This document shows, piece after piece, positions 42,648 to 52,285 of a DNA stretch of 64,000 nucleotides. This stretch comes from Clostridia bacterium (GTDB lineage Bacteria > Bacillota > Clostridia > Oscillospirales > Acutalibacteraceae). Numbering within the stretch: position 1 is the first letter of the stretch; each line of letters opens with the position of its first letter. Position numbers and translations under genes: made by a program. The DNA lies in assembly GCA_017631795.1 (NCBI GenBank), contig JAGBSO010000030.1:62001-126000 (forward strand). Direction: 5' to 3'. The notes beneath the pieces were generated by a model. The model saw only the letters and a program-made list of their open reading frames with translations, did not search any database and was not told the DNA's origin.

Positions 42648-42673
42648 TCGGGCAGATCACACGGTTTGCCCGA
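42648..42673 (+). terminator. Weak stem-loop between clpP and clpX
   Basis: TCGGGCA (42648-42654) pairs with TGCCCGA (42667-42673) and is followed by TTATTTAT without a solid T run. It may act as a partial terminator or an RNA processing site. Confidence 0.5.
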
Positions 42674-42704
42674 TTATTTATATTGATTAGGAGTTGAATT
42701 ACAT

Positions 42705-43997
42705 TTGGCTAAGAATGGAAATTCAAGAGATAAATCGGTTTGTTGTTCATTTTGCGGCAAACCGCAGGATATGGTCCGTAAGCTGATTGCAGGACCTAAT
42801 AATGTTTATATCTGCAATGAATGTACAGAACTTTGCAGCGCAATTGTTGAAGAAGACGCTTTTTATGAAGAAAAGAAGACAAAAAGCGCAGTAAAAAGAG
42901 ATCTTCCGAAACCTGCAGAAATCAAGAAAAAGCTTGATGAATATGTAATCGGTCAGGACAGTGCAAAAACTGCTCTTTCTGTTGCTGTTTACAATCATTA
43001 TAAAAGAATATATTTCGGCGGCGATTGCGATGTCGATATTCAGAAGAGTAATGTTCTTATGCTTGGTCCTACCGGTGTAGGTAAAACCATGCTTGCACAG
43101 ACTCTTGCAAGAATTATCGATGTTCCTTTTGCAATTGCGGATGCAACAACTCTTACAGAAGCAGGTTATGTCGGTGAAGACGTTGAAAATATTCTTCTCC
43201 GTCTGATTCAGGCTGCAGATTTTGATATTGAACGTGCAGAAAAAGGTATTATTTATGTGGACGAAATTGATAAAATTTCAAGACGTTCAGAGAATCCTTC
43301 TATCACTAGAGATGTAAGCGGTGAAGGTGTACAGCAGGCACTTCTCAAGATTCTTGAAGGTACTGTTGCAAATGTTCCTCCTCAGGGCGGAAGAAAACAT
43401 CCTCAGCAGGAATTTATTCAGATTGACACAACCAACATTCTCTTTATCTGCGGCGGTGCTTTTGACGGCATTGAGAAGATAATTGAAAAAAGAATGGGTA
43501 ATTCAGTTATCGGTTTTGAAGCAAAGGTTAAAGATAAATCTGAAATCGACCTTGACTACATTATGTCACAGGCAACACCGCATGACATAATCAAATTCGG
43601 TCTTATTCCCGAGCTTGTAGGTCGTGTTCCTGTTATTGCTCCGCTTAAAAATCTTGATCTTGAATCACTTGTAAGAATCCTTAAAGAGCCTAAAAATTCA
43701 ATTGTAAAGCAGTATATTCAGCTTTTTGCAATGGATAATGTTGAACTTGTCTTTGCAGATGAAGCCCTTGAAGCTGTTGCTGAAATGGCACTTGAAAAGA
43801 AGACAGGCGCAAGAGGTCTGAGATCAATTATAGAAAAAGCGTTGCTTGATATCATGTTCTCTGTTCCTTCAGATGAAACTATCTGCAAGGTGACAATAGC
43901 AAAAGAATGCATCACAGACGGTGAAGCACCTGTTATTGAATATGATGAAGCAAGACAGACTGAAAAAAAGAATAAACCTGCAGTTGCAGGTGAATAA
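42705..43997 (+). CDS. clpX: ATP-dependent Clp protease ATP-binding subunit
   Basis: A 430-residue AAA+ unfoldase that feeds ClpP. The N-terminal zinc domain has C14, C17, C37 and C40. The Walker A motif GPTGVGKT is at 121-128, Walker B ([10 protein letters not shown]) near 185, and the IGF loop needed for ClpP docking reads VIGFEA. The start codon is TTG at 42705, placed by AGGAG at 42689-42693. Confidence 0.97.
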   Translation: MAKNGNSRDKSVCCSFCGKPQDMVRKLIAGPNNVYICNECTELCSAIVEEDAFYEEKKTKSAVKRDLPKPAEIKKKLDEYVIGQDSAKTALSVAVYNHYKRIYFGGDCDVDIQKSNVLMLGPTGVGKTMLAQTLARIIDVPFAIADATTLTEAGYVGEDVENILLRLIQAADFDIERAEKGIIYVDEIDKISRRSENPSITRDVSGEGVQQALLKILEGTVANVPPQGGRKHPQQEFIQIDTTNILFICGGAFDGIEKIIEKRMGNSVIGFEAKVKDKSEIDLDYIMSQATPHDIIKFGLIPELVGRVPVIAPLKNLDLESLVRILKEPKNSIVKQYIQLFAMDNVELVFADEALEAVAEMALEKKTGARGLRSIIEKALLDIMFSVPSDETICKVTIAKECITDGEAPVIEYDEARQTEKKNKPAVAGE

Positions 43998-44000
43998 AAA

Positions 44001-44025
44001 AAGGAGTCAGCCGACTCCTTTTTTT
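44001..44025. terminator. Bidirectional terminator between clpX and the esterase
   Basis: An 8-bp stem (44001-44008 with 44013-44020) with an AGCC loop, flanked by A and T tracts that extend it and serve both strands. Confidence 0.9.
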
Positions 44026-44026
44026 G

Positions 44027-44971
44027 TTATATCAAAGCTTGTTTTTTATCAATTTCTTCACATACTTTATCCATGAATTTTATTCCGCTTTCAACACACT
44101 GCATTGATTTTTCATTTTTGATTGTGAGATGGAAATCATGACCGTATTTAAGACCTTCTGCTGTGAATGTTTTTACATACGGGCAGTGCTTCATGAGTTT
44201 TTCTGCCATCGGTCTGCCCTGATTGGGGCATATAAAGTCGGAATCAGACCATGAAATGAATGCGGGACACCACTTATCATTTACAAATTCATTTGCACTC
44301 ATGTATTTGAAATATTCATAATCATAAATATCGCTCAGGTCTTCTTTAAGCGGGAATCCCACAAGCATTGTTGCAAGCTCCGGAATGATACCAAGGGGAA
44401 GTTTTGCGTTGAGCATTGATTTCAGGTCATAAGGTCCTGAATTGAGAACAAGACCTGCAATATCAATATTGACTTCAGGCACATGAATGGACTCATTCAG
44501 ACCTTCATTGAAACGTAACGCTGCTATATATGCCGCAAGAAATGCACCTGCTGAATCGCCAGTGATGATGATTTTTTCTGTATCAATATTATACTCATCA
44601 GCAAGCACTTTTATGTGGTTTGCTGCATTGACAGAATCTTCAATACAGCCGAAAATATTGACAGCAGGAGGCATGCGGTAATTGACATTGAACACATAAT
44701 AACCGCGGCTTGCATAAAGCTCAGAAAGAGTTTTTCTGTAATCTTTGTCACCCATAACAAAACCGCCGCCGTGGAAGTTGAGAATTACAGCGTGCTTCTT
44801 TCCGTCTTTAAGGATTGCGGGATCAAAATAAAGATCACCCACAGTCATTTTTGCATCAATGTTGCTGTAAGCGATATCTCTTACAGAGTAAATGTTTTCA
44901 TAATTATACGGATTCTGAGGCTTATCAAAAACAACATCGATTGCCTTGAAAATCATCTGCGATTTGTTCAT
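44027..44971 (-). CDS. Alpha/beta hydrolase, HSL-type esterase
   Basis: A 314-residue hydrolase. The oxyanion motif HGGGF near residue 76 and the nucleophile motif GDSAGAF near 148-154 place it with hormone-sensitive-lipase-type carboxylesterases. The Asp (SWSDSDFICP) and His (YGHDFHL) of the triad are visible near the C-terminus. There is no signal peptide. AGGAGTGG precedes the ATG. The natural substrate is unknown; short-chain esters such as acetylated sugars are typical. Confidence 0.87.
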   Translation of the reverse strand: MNKSQMIFKAIDVVFDKPQNPYNYENIYSVRDIAYSNIDAKMTVGDLYFDPAILKDGKKHAVILNFHGGGFVMGDKDYRKTLSELYASRGYYVFNVNYRMPPAVNIFGCIEDSVNAANHIKVLADEYNIDTEKIIITGDSAGAFLAAYIAALRFNEGLNESIHVPEVNIDIAGLVLNSGPYDLKSMLNAKLPLGIIPELATMLVGFPLKEDLSDIYDYEYFKYMSANEFVNDKWCPAFISWSDSDFICPNQGRPMAEKLMKHCPYVKTFTAEGLKYGHDFHLTIKNEKSMQCVESGIKFMDKVCEEIDKKQALI

Positions 44972-45003
44972 ATACAGCCACTCCTAAGTTATATTTTTAT
45001 CTA

Positions 45004-45032
45004 ATTTTACCATATTTTGTATGGAATTTCAA
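45004..45032 (-). promoter_or_regulatory. Promoter of the esterase
   Basis: Minus strand TTGAAA (plus 45027-45032), 17 nt, TAAAAT (plus 45004-45009). Confidence 0.65.
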
Positions 45033-45085
45033 GATTTATTTACATTTTATTCAATTTTAAAAATCGATTTTTTTTCTTTTCTGTG

Positions 45086-45114
45086 TTGAAAAAAATATCT
45101 CTTAATGCTAAAAT
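45086..45114 (+). promoter_or_regulatory. Promoter of the nitroreductase
   Basis: TTGAAA (45086-45091), 17 nt ending TGC, TAAAAT (45109-45114). It overlaps the first codons of the longest open frame, which excludes the start at 45105. Confidence 0.68.
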
Positions 45115-45134
45115 ATGTGAAAGGAGGAATGAAA

Positions 45135-45656
45135 ATGAACGATGTTCTTAAAAATATTTTTACACGAAGAAGTGTAAGAAAATTCTCAGCAAAACCCATA
45201 CCCGAAGATATCCTTAATGATATAATAACTGCAGGGCTTTATGCACCAAGTGCTATGAATACTCAGCCGTGGCAGCTGACAGTTGTTAAAAATGAAGATA
45301 TGCTTGTTAGACTGCAGAAGTCAATTTCAAAGGCACTTGACAGACCTGATTATCACAGATTTTACGGTGCACCTGTTTTTATAATTGTTACAGTGCCCGG
45401 AGATTATCGACACGGTGCAGTTGATACTGCATGTGTGCTTGAAAATATGTTTCTTGCTGCACATTCACTTGGTGTAGGCTCTGTGTGGATTAATCAGATA
45501 CGTGATTGTTATGACAATGCTGACGTCCGTGCGATTTTGACAGAAGCAGGAATTCCCGAAAATCATATCTGTTTCGGATGTGCTGCAATCGGTTATGCTG
45601 ATTGTGAATTGCCTGCAGACAGAGAAAATAAGGGTATAGTAAAATTTGTTGACTAA
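45135..45656 (+). CDS. Nitroreductase family protein
   Basis: A 173-residue FMN-dependent oxidoreductase. The FMN-binding RRSVRKFSAKPIPEDIL near the N-terminus and APSAMNTQPWQL at about 35-46 are typical, as is the second FMN segment LGVGSVWINQIRD. ATG at 45135 has AAGGAGGAA upstream and lies downstream of the promoter. The electron acceptor is unknown. Members of this size often act on quinones or nitroaromatics. Confidence 0.88.
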   Translation: MNDVLKNIFTRRSVRKFSAKPIPEDILNDIITAGLYAPSAMNTQPWQLTVVKNEDMLVRLQKSISKALDRPDYHRFYGAPVFIIVTVPGDYRHGAVDTACVLENMFLAAHSLGVGSVWINQIRDCYDNADVRAILTEAGIPENHICFGCAAIGYADCELPADRENKGIVKFVD

Positions 45657-45663
45657 AAAATTA

Positions 45664-45693
45664 CCGCTGTCTTTGTGACAGCGGATTTTTTTT
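45664..45693. terminator. Bidirectional terminator between nitroreductase and acetyltransferase
   Basis: A perfect 8-bp stem (45664-45671 with 45677-45684), a 5-nt loop and eight T residues; A residues on the other flank serve the minus strand. Confidence 0.9.
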
Positions 45694-46855
45694 ATACATT
45701 ATCAAGACCGTATCCGTAGAAGGGAAGAGGGAACCATGCATGGCAGAAAGCAGGTGCTTCGTTTCTTCTTTCAGAATAGTGTGAACCGATAAAACGCATT
45801 GCTTCAAGATGCTTCAGAACAATATCAGGTTTTTCGTCTGTTTCTTCGACCTTAACATTGTTATCTTTTACTGTTATTTTAAGCTGTTCGGGGAGTTTTT
45901 CGCCCTGAATGAATAATCTGAGTTCACCGTCAGGCAGGTTCTGATATGAAGTTTTCAGCTTAAGGAATGCTCTTATAACGTTTTCATAGCAGAAAACAGA
46001 AAACTGCTCTGCGTGGCACACATCATAAGTTTCGCAGTTGAGTGCAAGATATCTGTAAAGAGGCTTGTCAAATACGGGAACAGGGATTTTTACAGCATCA
46101 AGACCTGAATTTTCAAGTGCAAGAAGTATGAGATCTTCAATGTCTTCTTCATTTTTGTAGAAGAATTCGTGAAGACCCTGTCTGTCGTGATAATAAGCAA
46201 ACCAGCCTTTTACTTCATCATTTTCAAGAGCTATATAAGGCACGGATTTCCATGAATGAAGAATGTCAAACATAGCTTCTTCGGGACGTTCAGCTCTGAA
46301 AATACGGCTGTTGTAGATTTCGCATATTTCCTTGATGTACTTTGTGTCATCAGCCTGAAGTTCTCTGATGGTGAACTTTGATTTTCTGTCTGCACCGAGA
46401 GTTCTTACTACGTTGCATTTTCTGTAACTGAACATTGTCTGGATGCCTGCAGGTTCATATGAGAAATGTTCATATCTCTGTCTTGCACCGCCAAGGCAGG
46501 AAATATCAGTCATATTCTGCTTCATTTCGTCAAGAGCAAGAAGCATGCAGAACTGCATATAGCCTTTACCTCTGTGGTCAGGATGCACTGCAACATTGCC
46601 GATGCCGCCGATTTTAAGTTTTTCGTCACCGACTGTGAGAGTGTTGTAATAAAGTCCCACAGCAGCTCTCATGTCGCCTTCAACATCAAGGATAATGTTG
46701 TTTTCGGCAGGATTGTACTGTTCTTTGTAAAGTTTGGGAAGAAGATTCAGAAAATTTGTGTCACCTTTATCAAAATCAAAAGTAATGTCAAGCATACGCA
46801 GGAGTTCTTCTCTCTGGTGTGCTTTTCCGTGGGTCATATGTATGTAATCAGACAT
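45692..46855 (-). CDS. Eis-like GNAT acetyltransferase
   Basis: A 387-residue protein with an N-terminal GNAT domain (IGGIGNVAVHPDHRGKGYMQFCM is the acetyl-CoA loop), a second degenerate GNAT-like half, and a C-terminal sterol-carrier-like domain (LRLFIQGEKLPEQLKITVKDN). This three-part layout is that of the Eis family, which in mycobacteria acetylates aminoglycosides and peptides. No antibiotic role is claimed. AGGAGAAA precedes the ATG. Confidence 0.82.
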   Translation of the reverse strand: MSDYIHMTHGKAHQREELLRMLDITFDFDKGDTNFLNLLPKLYKEQYNPAENNIILDVEGDMRAAVGLYYNTLTVGDEKLKIGGIGNVAVHPDHRGKGYMQFCMLLALDEMKQNMTDISCLGGARQRYEHFSYEPAGIQTMFSYRKCNVVRTLGADRKSKFTIRELQADDTKYIKEICEIYNSRIFRAERPEEAMFDILHSWKSVPYIALENDEVKGWFAYYHDRQGLHEFFYKNEEDIEDLILLALENSGLDAVKIPVPVFDKPLYRYLALNCETYDVCHAEQFSVFCYENVIRAFLKLKTSYQNLPDGELRLFIQGEKLPEQLKITVKDNNVKVEETDEKPDIVLKHLEAMRFIGSHYSERRNEAPAFCHAWFPLPFYGYGLDNV

Positions 46856-46885
46856 GATATTTCTCCTTAGTTGATTTTATAACTA

Positions 46886-46914
46886 ATCTTAGCATATATA
46901 ATAATAAAAATCAA
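46886..46914 (-). promoter_or_regulatory. Promoter of the Eis-like gene
   Basis: Minus strand TTGATT (plus 46909-46914), 17 nt ending TGC, TAAGAT (plus 46886-46891). Confidence 0.6.
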
Positions 46915-46946
46915 ATATTTTTTATATAAATATTTATATATATTAC

Positions 46947-46975
46947 TTGCTAAATTTATGTTGTTATGATATACT
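46947..46975 (+). promoter_or_regulatory. Promoter of the ruvCAB unit
   Basis: TTGCTA (46947-46952), 17 nt ending TGA, TATACT (46970-46975). Transcription should begin near 46982, after the ATG at 46979. Confidence 0.68.
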
Positions 46976-47008
46976 AAGATGAATTATATTATGGTGGTGA
47001 AGTGTGCT

Positions 47009-47509
47009 TTGGTTATATTGGGAATTGACCCCGGATACGCAATTGTCGGCTATGGTGTAATAGAATATCTTAACAATCATTTCCGTGTTCTTGACTTCGG
47101 TGCAATAACAACTCAGGCACACACAGATTTTAATGACAGACTGCTTCATATCTATTCAGGCATAACAAATCTTGTTGAGATTTATAAACCCGATGCAATG
47201 GCAATTGAAAAACTGTTTTTCAACACAAATCAGAAAACAGCCATTGATGTTGCACAGGCAAGAGGTGTAATTCTTCTTTCCGCAAGACAGCATGGTGTCG
47301 GGATTCATGAATACACACCGCTTCAGGTGAAGCAGAGCGTTGTCGGTTACGGCAGAGCAGAGAAAAAACAGGTGCAGGAGCTGACAAGAATTATTCTCAA
47401 TCTTGATAAAGTTCCCAAACCCGACGATACTGCCGATGCTCTTGCAATGGCAATATGTCATGCACATTCAAGCGGTTCTGCACTTGGCAGGCTGAATCAA
47501 TTCAGATAA
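47009..47509 (+). CDS. ruvC: Holliday junction resolvase RuvC
   Basis: A 166-residue endonuclease that cleaves Holliday junctions. The start is set at TTG 47009: GGTGGTGA lies 8 nt upstream, the promoter excludes the ATG at 46979, and this start puts the first catalytic Asp at residue 7 (ILGIDPG), as in E. coli RuvC. E67 (MAIEKLF) and the Asp pair of KPDDTADALA complete the active site. It heads ruvC-ruvA-ruvB. Confidence 0.93.
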   Translation: MVILGIDPGYAIVGYGVIEYLNNHFRVLDFGAITTQAHTDFNDRLLHIYSGITNLVEIYKPDAMAIEKLFFNTNQKTAIDVAQARGVILLSARQHGVGIHEYTPLQVKQSVVGYGRAEKKQVQELTRIILNLDKVPKPDDTADALAMAICHAHSSGSALGRLNQFR

Positions 47510-47524
47510 AAAGGACTGAAAAAA

Positions 47525-48127
47525 ATGTTTTATTCCGTAACGGGAAATATAGTTCATATTGATGCAACTTCAGTTGCTGTTGAATGCTCAGGTGTTGCAT
47601 TCAGATGCAGTTGCTCACTCAATACTCTCAAAAAAGCAGGTAATTTAGGCTCTCAGACAACACTTTATACATATCTTGCCGTCAGGGAAGATGCTCTTGA
47701 GCTTTTCGGATTCAGCGATACAAATGAGCTTGATTGTTTTAAGCTGCTTATCGGTATTTCAGGTGTAGGTCCAAAAGCCGCACTCTCGGTGCTTTCCGAA
47801 ATGACACCCGATAAACTTGCTATGGCTGTCGCTGCGGGTGATTCAAAATCAGTCACAAAGGCTCAGGGCGTAGGTCCTAAAATCGCACAGAGAATTGTGC
47901 TTGAACTCAAAGGCAAACTTACTGCGGTTGCAAGTGACAGCAGCGAAGAATTTGATGCGGTTTCTGCTGTCAATGCATCAGACAATACTGCAGAAGCAGT
48001 GAGTGCACTGCAGTTTCTCGGTTATTCAAAATATGAAGCTGCAAAGGCAGTTTCGGCATTTGACAAAAATCTTTCGGTTGAAGAGCTCATAAAAAAAGCA
48101 CTTGCCGTACTTTCAAAGAATTTATAA
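47525..48127 (+). CDS. ruvA: Holliday junction branch migration protein RuvA
   Basis: A 200-residue protein that binds four-way junctions and recruits RuvB. The N-terminal OB-fold includes REDALELFGF; two helix-hairpin-helix motifs follow (LIGISGVGPKAALSVLS and AQGVGPKIAQRIVLEL). A flexible acidic linker and a C-terminal RuvB-binding three-helix domain (AVSALQFLGYSKYEA) complete it. Confidence 0.97.
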   Translation: MFYSVTGNIVHIDATSVAVECSGVAFRCSCSLNTLKKAGNLGSQTTLYTYLAVREDALELFGFSDTNELDCFKLLIGISGVGPKAALSVLSEMTPDKLAMAVAAGDSKSVTKAQGVGPKIAQRIVLELKGKLTAVASDSSEEFDAVSAVNASDNTAEAVSALQFLGYSKYEAAKAVSAFDKNLSVEELIKKALAVLSKNL

Positions 48128-48142
48128 GGAGGGTGAATAAAA

Positions 48143-49165
48143 TTGGAAGAAAATGAATACCGTATGATGTCACCCGAATTTACACAGAATGATAATGACA
48201 CGGAAGTTTCTCTCAGACCTAAAACACTTGATGATTATATCGGTCAGGAAAAAGTAAAAGAAAACCTGAAAATATATATGGATGCTGCTCTCGGCAGAGG
48301 TGAAACGCTTGACCACGTTCTTCTTTACGGACCTCCCGGTCTCGGAAAGACAACACTTGCTGGTATCATCGCAAACCAGATGAATGTGCAGATAAGAGTC
48401 ACATCAGGTCCTGCAATCGAAAAACCGGGTGACCTTGCCGCACTTCTTACAAACCTTAATGACGGTGATGTGCTTTTTATCGACGAAATCCACCGTCTTT
48501 CAAGAAGTGTTGAAGAAGTTCTGTATCCCGCAATGGAAGATAATGTTATTGATATCATTATCGGCAAAGGCCCTTCTGCAAGAAGTATCAGACTTGATAT
48601 AAAAAAATTCACACTTGTGGGAGCCACAACAAGAGCAGGGCAACTTACAGCACCGCTTCGAGACAGATTCGGTGTTGTCCTGAGACTTGAACTTTATACT
48701 CCTCAGGAGCTTGCAGAGATAGTCAAAAGAAGTGCGGGGATTCTCGGAATCGGTATTGATGATGACGGTGCACTGGAAATTGCATCACGTTCAAGAGGTA
48801 CACCCCGTATTGCAAACAGACTTCTCAAAAGAGCAAGAGACTTTGCTCAGGTTATCGGAAGCGGTATGATAACAGAGCAGGATGCAAGACTTGCCTTGTC
48901 AAGAATGGAAATTGACGAGCTGGGTCTTGATAATATAGACAGACTTCTTCTCACAACAATGATTAATAACTATAACGGCGGACCTGTCGGACTTGAAACA
49001 ATTTCAGCTGCAATTGGTGAAGAAGCAGTCACAATTGAAGATGTTTATGAACCTTATCTTATGCAGATAGGATTCTTAGGACGAACACCCAGAGGTAGGG
49101 TTGTAACAAATGCAGCATACACACACTTAGGAATTGAGAAACCCGGTCAACAGACTATGTACTAA
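48143..49165 (+). CDS. ruvB: Holliday junction branch migration helicase RuvB
   Basis: A 340-residue AAA+ motor. Walker [10 protein letters not shown] is near residue 62, Walker B LFIDEIHR near 113, sensor 1 GATTRAG near 160, and a winged-helix C-terminal domain ends with [10 protein letters not shown]. The start codon is TTG at 48143, placed by AAGGAGGG upstream. Confidence 0.97.
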   Translation: MEENEYRMMSPEFTQNDNDTEVSLRPKTLDDYIGQEKVKENLKIYMDAALGRGETLDHVLLYGPPGLGKTTLAGIIANQMNVQIRVTSGPAIEKPGDLAALLTNLNDGDVLFIDEIHRLSRSVEEVLYPAMEDNVIDIIIGKGPSARSIRLDIKKFTLVGATTRAGQLTAPLRDRFGVVLRLELYTPQELAEIVKRSAGILGIGIDDDGALEIASRSRGTPRIANRLLKRARDFAQVIGSGMITEQDARLALSRMEIDELGLDNIDRLLLTTMINNYNGGPVGLETISAAIGEEAVTIEDVYEPYLMQIGFLGRTPRGRVVTNAAYTHLGIEKPGQQTMY

Positions 49166-49177
49166 GGAGTTTTTGTT

Positions 49178-50527
49178 ATGGGCAGATTATTCGGAACAGA
49201 CGGCGCAAGAGGAATCGCAAATACGGAAATCACAAGTGAACTTGCAATGAAAATCGGCAGAGCAACAGCAATGGTGCTTGCAGAAAATTCTGCATATAAA
49301 CCGAAAGTTCTCATCGGAACGGATACGCGAAAATCGGCAGATATGCTTTCATTTGCTCTGGCTTCGGGACTTTGTTCCGTGGGTGCAGATGTTCTTATGC
49401 TTGGTGTTGTGCCTACTCCTGCCGTTGCATTTCTTGTAAAAGAATACGGATATGATGCGGGTGTGATGATTTCAGCATCACATAATCCCTGTGAATACAA
49501 CGGAATCAAAATATTTCAGCGTACAGGTTATAAACTGCCTGATGCTATGGAAGAAGAAATTGAATCAATAATTCTTGATGAAGTGAGAATTCCTCCTGTT
49601 GTTATAGGCGGTCAGGTCGGAAAAGTCACGCATGCACAGAATGCAGTGAGAGATTATATAAATCACATTGCAGAAACAGCAGACAGACTTTTCTACGGTA
49701 TGAGAATTGCTCTTGATTGTGCAAATGGTTCTGCAAGTGTCACTGCAAATACACTTTTTAAACAGCTTGGTGCTGAGTGTGTTGTTATAAATGCTAATCC
49801 TGATGGTACAAACATCAATGAAAACTGCGGTTCAACTCACATTGAAGTGCTCGGTGAATTTGTAAAAGAACACGGTTTCGAACTTGGTTTTGCTTTTGAC
49901 GGCGATGCGGACAGACTGCTTGCGGTTGATAAATACGGTAAACTTGTTGATGGCGATATGCTTATGGCGATTGCTTCAAAATATCTTAAAGAGAAAAACA
50001 AACTCAACGGAAATACGCTTGTTGCAACCATTATGAGTAATATGGGACTTTTTGAGTTCTGTGAAAAGAACGGCATCAATTGCGAAAAAACAAAAGTCGG
50101 CGACAGATATGTTCTTGAAAGAATGCTTGAAAAAGGTTATCACATCGGCGGTGAACAGTCGGGGCATCTGATTTTTCTTGATCATGCCACAACCGGCGAC
50201 GGTCAGCTCTCTGCTGTTCAGATACTCAATATTATAAGAGATACAGGCAAATCACTTGATGAACTCGCTTCAGAAATTGAAATTTTTCCGCAGGTGCTTA
50301 AAAATGTTAAAGTTTCGGCTTTCGGAAAACACAGGCTTGCAGAGGATAATGATATCAGACTTGCAATTGAAGCGGCAGAAAAAGAACTCGGCAATAACGG
50401 CAGAGTGCTTGTAAGAGCATCAGGCACAGAGCCTCTTGTTCGAGTCATGCTTGAGGGAAGAGACAGTGAACAGATTGAAAACCTTGCATCAATGATTGCA
50501 AAAATAGTTGAAGAAAGGCTTATATAA
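49178..50527 (+). CDS. glmM: Phosphoglucosamine mutase
   Basis: A 449-residue alpha-D-phosphohexomutase that makes glucosamine-1-phosphate for peptidoglycan. The phosphoserine is S101 in ISASHNP, the Mg loop is DGDADR near residue 242, the sugar loop GEQSGH near 328, and the phosphate-binding RASGTEPLVRV near the C-terminus. It is 12 nt after ruvB. Confidence 0.96.
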   Translation: MGRLFGTDGARGIANTEITSELAMKIGRATAMVLAENSAYKPKVLIGTDTRKSADMLSFALASGLCSVGADVLMLGVVPTPAVAFLVKEYGYDAGVMISASHNPCEYNGIKIFQRTGYKLPDAMEEEIESIILDEVRIPPVVIGGQVGKVTHAQNAVRDYINHIAETADRLFYGMRIALDCANGSASVTANTLFKQLGAECVVINANPDGTNINENCGSTHIEVLGEFVKEHGFELGFAFDGDADRLLAVDKYGKLVDGDMLMAIASKYLKEKNKLNGNTLVATIMSNMGLFEFCEKNGINCEKTKVGDRYVLERMLEKGYHIGGEQSGHLIFLDHATTGDGQLSAVQILNIIRDTGKSLDELASEIEIFPQVLKNVKVSAFGKHRLAEDNDIRLAIEAAEKELGNNGRVLVRASGTEPLVRVMLEGRDSEQIENLASMIAKIVEERLI

Positions 50528-50528
50528 A

Positions 50529-51392
50529 ATGAGAATTTCAGATAAATGGATTGATTATGAATTAATAGATTGTTCCGCGGGAGAACGACTTGAAAGATGG
50601 GGTAATGTAACACTCATAAGGCCTGACCCTCAGGTTATCTGGAATACCCCTAAAAAACATCCTCTTTGGAAAAAGGCAGACGCCAGATATTTCCGTTCAA
50701 ATTCAGGCGGCGGTAAATGGGAAGTCTATAAAAATATTCCCGACCGCTGGACAATTGATTACAATGATCTTACATTCAATATAAAGACAATGGGCTTCAA
50801 ACATACAGGTCTTTTTCCCGAGCAGGCGGTCAACTGGGACTTTGTTGCAGACACAATAAAAAAGCAGGACAGGGAAGTCAAGGTGCTTAACCTTTTTGCT
50901 TATACAGGTGGTGCAACAATCTCTGCACTTAAAGCAGGTGCTGCGGTAACTCATGTTGATGCTTCAAAGGGTATGGTGCTCTGGGCAAAAGAAAACGCAA
51001 TGTCAACTCAGGTTGAGAAACTTCCTGTCAGATGGCTTGTTGATGATTGTATCAAGTTTGTTGAAAGAGAAATCAGACGCGGTAATCATTACGATATCAT
51101 CATTATGGATCCGCCTTCATACGGCAGAGGTCCCGGCGGTGAAGTCTGGAAACTTGAGGATGAGGTTTATCATCTTTGTGAACTTTGCCGTGAACTTCTT
51201 ACAGACGAATCACTGTTGTTCCTTATCAATTCATATACAACAGGACTTTCACCAGCAGTTATGCAGTACATACTCGGCTCTGTTATCAAGCCTGTTTTCG
51301 GCGGTACTGTTTCGGCAGATGAGCTCGGTCTTCCCGTAACTTCATCAGGACTTTGCCTTCCTTGCGGTTCAACTGCAATATGGCAGAAATAA
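50529..51392 (+). CDS. Class I SAM-dependent RNA methyltransferase
   Basis: A 287-residue methyltransferase of the RlmI/RlmK group (COG1092). The start is ATG at 50529, just after the glmM stop codon; the frame is open further upstream into glmM. The SAM-binding LNLFAYTGGATISALKAGA and the catalytic-pocket IIMDPPSYGRG are clear. There is no PUA domain at the N-terminus, unlike RlmI. The target base is probably in rRNA but cannot be named. Confidence 0.87.
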   Translation: MRISDKWIDYELIDCSAGERLERWGNVTLIRPDPQVIWNTPKKHPLWKKADARYFRSNSGGGKWEVYKNIPDRWTIDYNDLTFNIKTMGFKHTGLFPEQAVNWDFVADTIKKQDREVKVLNLFAYTGGATISALKAGAAVTHVDASKGMVLWAKENAMSTQVEKLPVRWLVDDCIKFVEREIRRGNHYDIIIMDPPSYGRGPGGEVWKLEDEVYHLCELCRELLTDESLLFLINSYTTGLSPAVMQYILGSVIKPVFGGTVSADELGLPVTSSGLCLPCGSTAIWQK

Positions 51393-51418
51393 AATTTTGA
51401 ATTTTAAGGAATTTTAAA

Positions 51419-52285
51419 ATGAATAATGAAGCTCTCATAAGGTTCTGTGATGTTTCGTACCGTTATGAATCGGATAACGAAACTCCGTTACCTCTTGCGA
51501 TTAAAAATATAAATATTGACATAAAAAAAGGTGAGTTTGTAGCTATACTCGGACATAACGGCTCAGGCAAATCAACATTTGCCAAGCTTTCAAATGCAAT
51601 CATTCTGCCTGAAAGCGGAAACGTTTATGTTGAAGGTATGGACACTGCAGACGAAAGTCTTGAATATGCAATCCGTCAGAAGGTCGGCGTCGTTTTTCAG
51701 AATCCTGACAACCAGATTGTTGCCACGATTGTTGAAGAAGATGTTGCATTCGGTCCTGAAAATCTCGGAATTGAACCTGATGAAATCAGACAGAGAGTTG
51801 ACGATGCACTCAAGGCGGTCGGCATGTATGAGTACAGACTTCATGAACCACATAAGCTTTCAGGCGGTCAGAAGCAGAGAGTTGCCATTGCAGGCGTAAT
51901 GGCAATGCAGACGGACTGTATTGTGCTTGACGAACCTACTGCAATGCTTGACCCTAAAGGCAGAGAAGAAGTAATGAAGTCAATGCTCCGTCTCAATAAA
52001 GAATTGGGCAAGACTGTTGTGCTTATCACTCATTACATGGACGAAGCTGTGAAAGCTGACAGAGTTATTGTTATGAACTCAGGCAATGTTGTCCTTGACG
52101 GCACACCGCAGGAAGTTTTCTCTCATGAAAAAATTATCGAAGATGCAGGTCTTGAATTGCCCGACAGCGCAAAACTTGCTTTAAGACTAAAAAAAAGCGG
52201 TGTAAATCTTCCGGATGGTATTCTTACGCCTGAAGAATTCATTGAAGCTTTTAAACTCAGTCTTTCGGGAGGTGCTGTACATTGA
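51419..52285 (+). CDS. ecfA1: ECF transporter ATPase subunit EcfA1
   Basis: A 288-residue ABC ATPase of the shared energising module for vitamin/metal uptake. Walker A is GHNGSGKST (~43), Q-loop QNPDNQIV, signature LSGGQKQRVAIAG, Walker B CIVLDEPTAML. The gene order ecfA1-ecfA2-ecfT-truA is standard for Firmicutes. No substrate-binding S subunit is encoded in this window, as expected for group II ECF systems. Confidence 0.95.
   Translation: MNNEALIRFCDVSYRYESDNETPLPLAIKNINIDIKKGEFVAILGHNGSGKSTFAKLSNAIILPESGNVYVEGMDTADESLEYAIRQKVGVVFQNPDNQIVATIVEEDVAFGPENLGIEPDEIRQRVDDALKAVGMYEYRLHEPHKLSGGQKQRVAIAGVMAMQTDCIVLDEPTAMLDPKGREEVMKSMLRLNKELGKTVVLITHYMDEAVKADRVIVMNSGNVVLDGTPQEVFSHEKIIEDAGLELPDSAKLALRLKKSGVNLPDGILTPEEFIEAFKLSLSGGAVH

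Noticed and set aside
45692..46855. Aminoglycoside resistance gene
   Set aside because: The Eis-like layout is clear, but Eis relatives are widespread with varied substrates; nothing in the sequence or context indicates antibiotic resistance.
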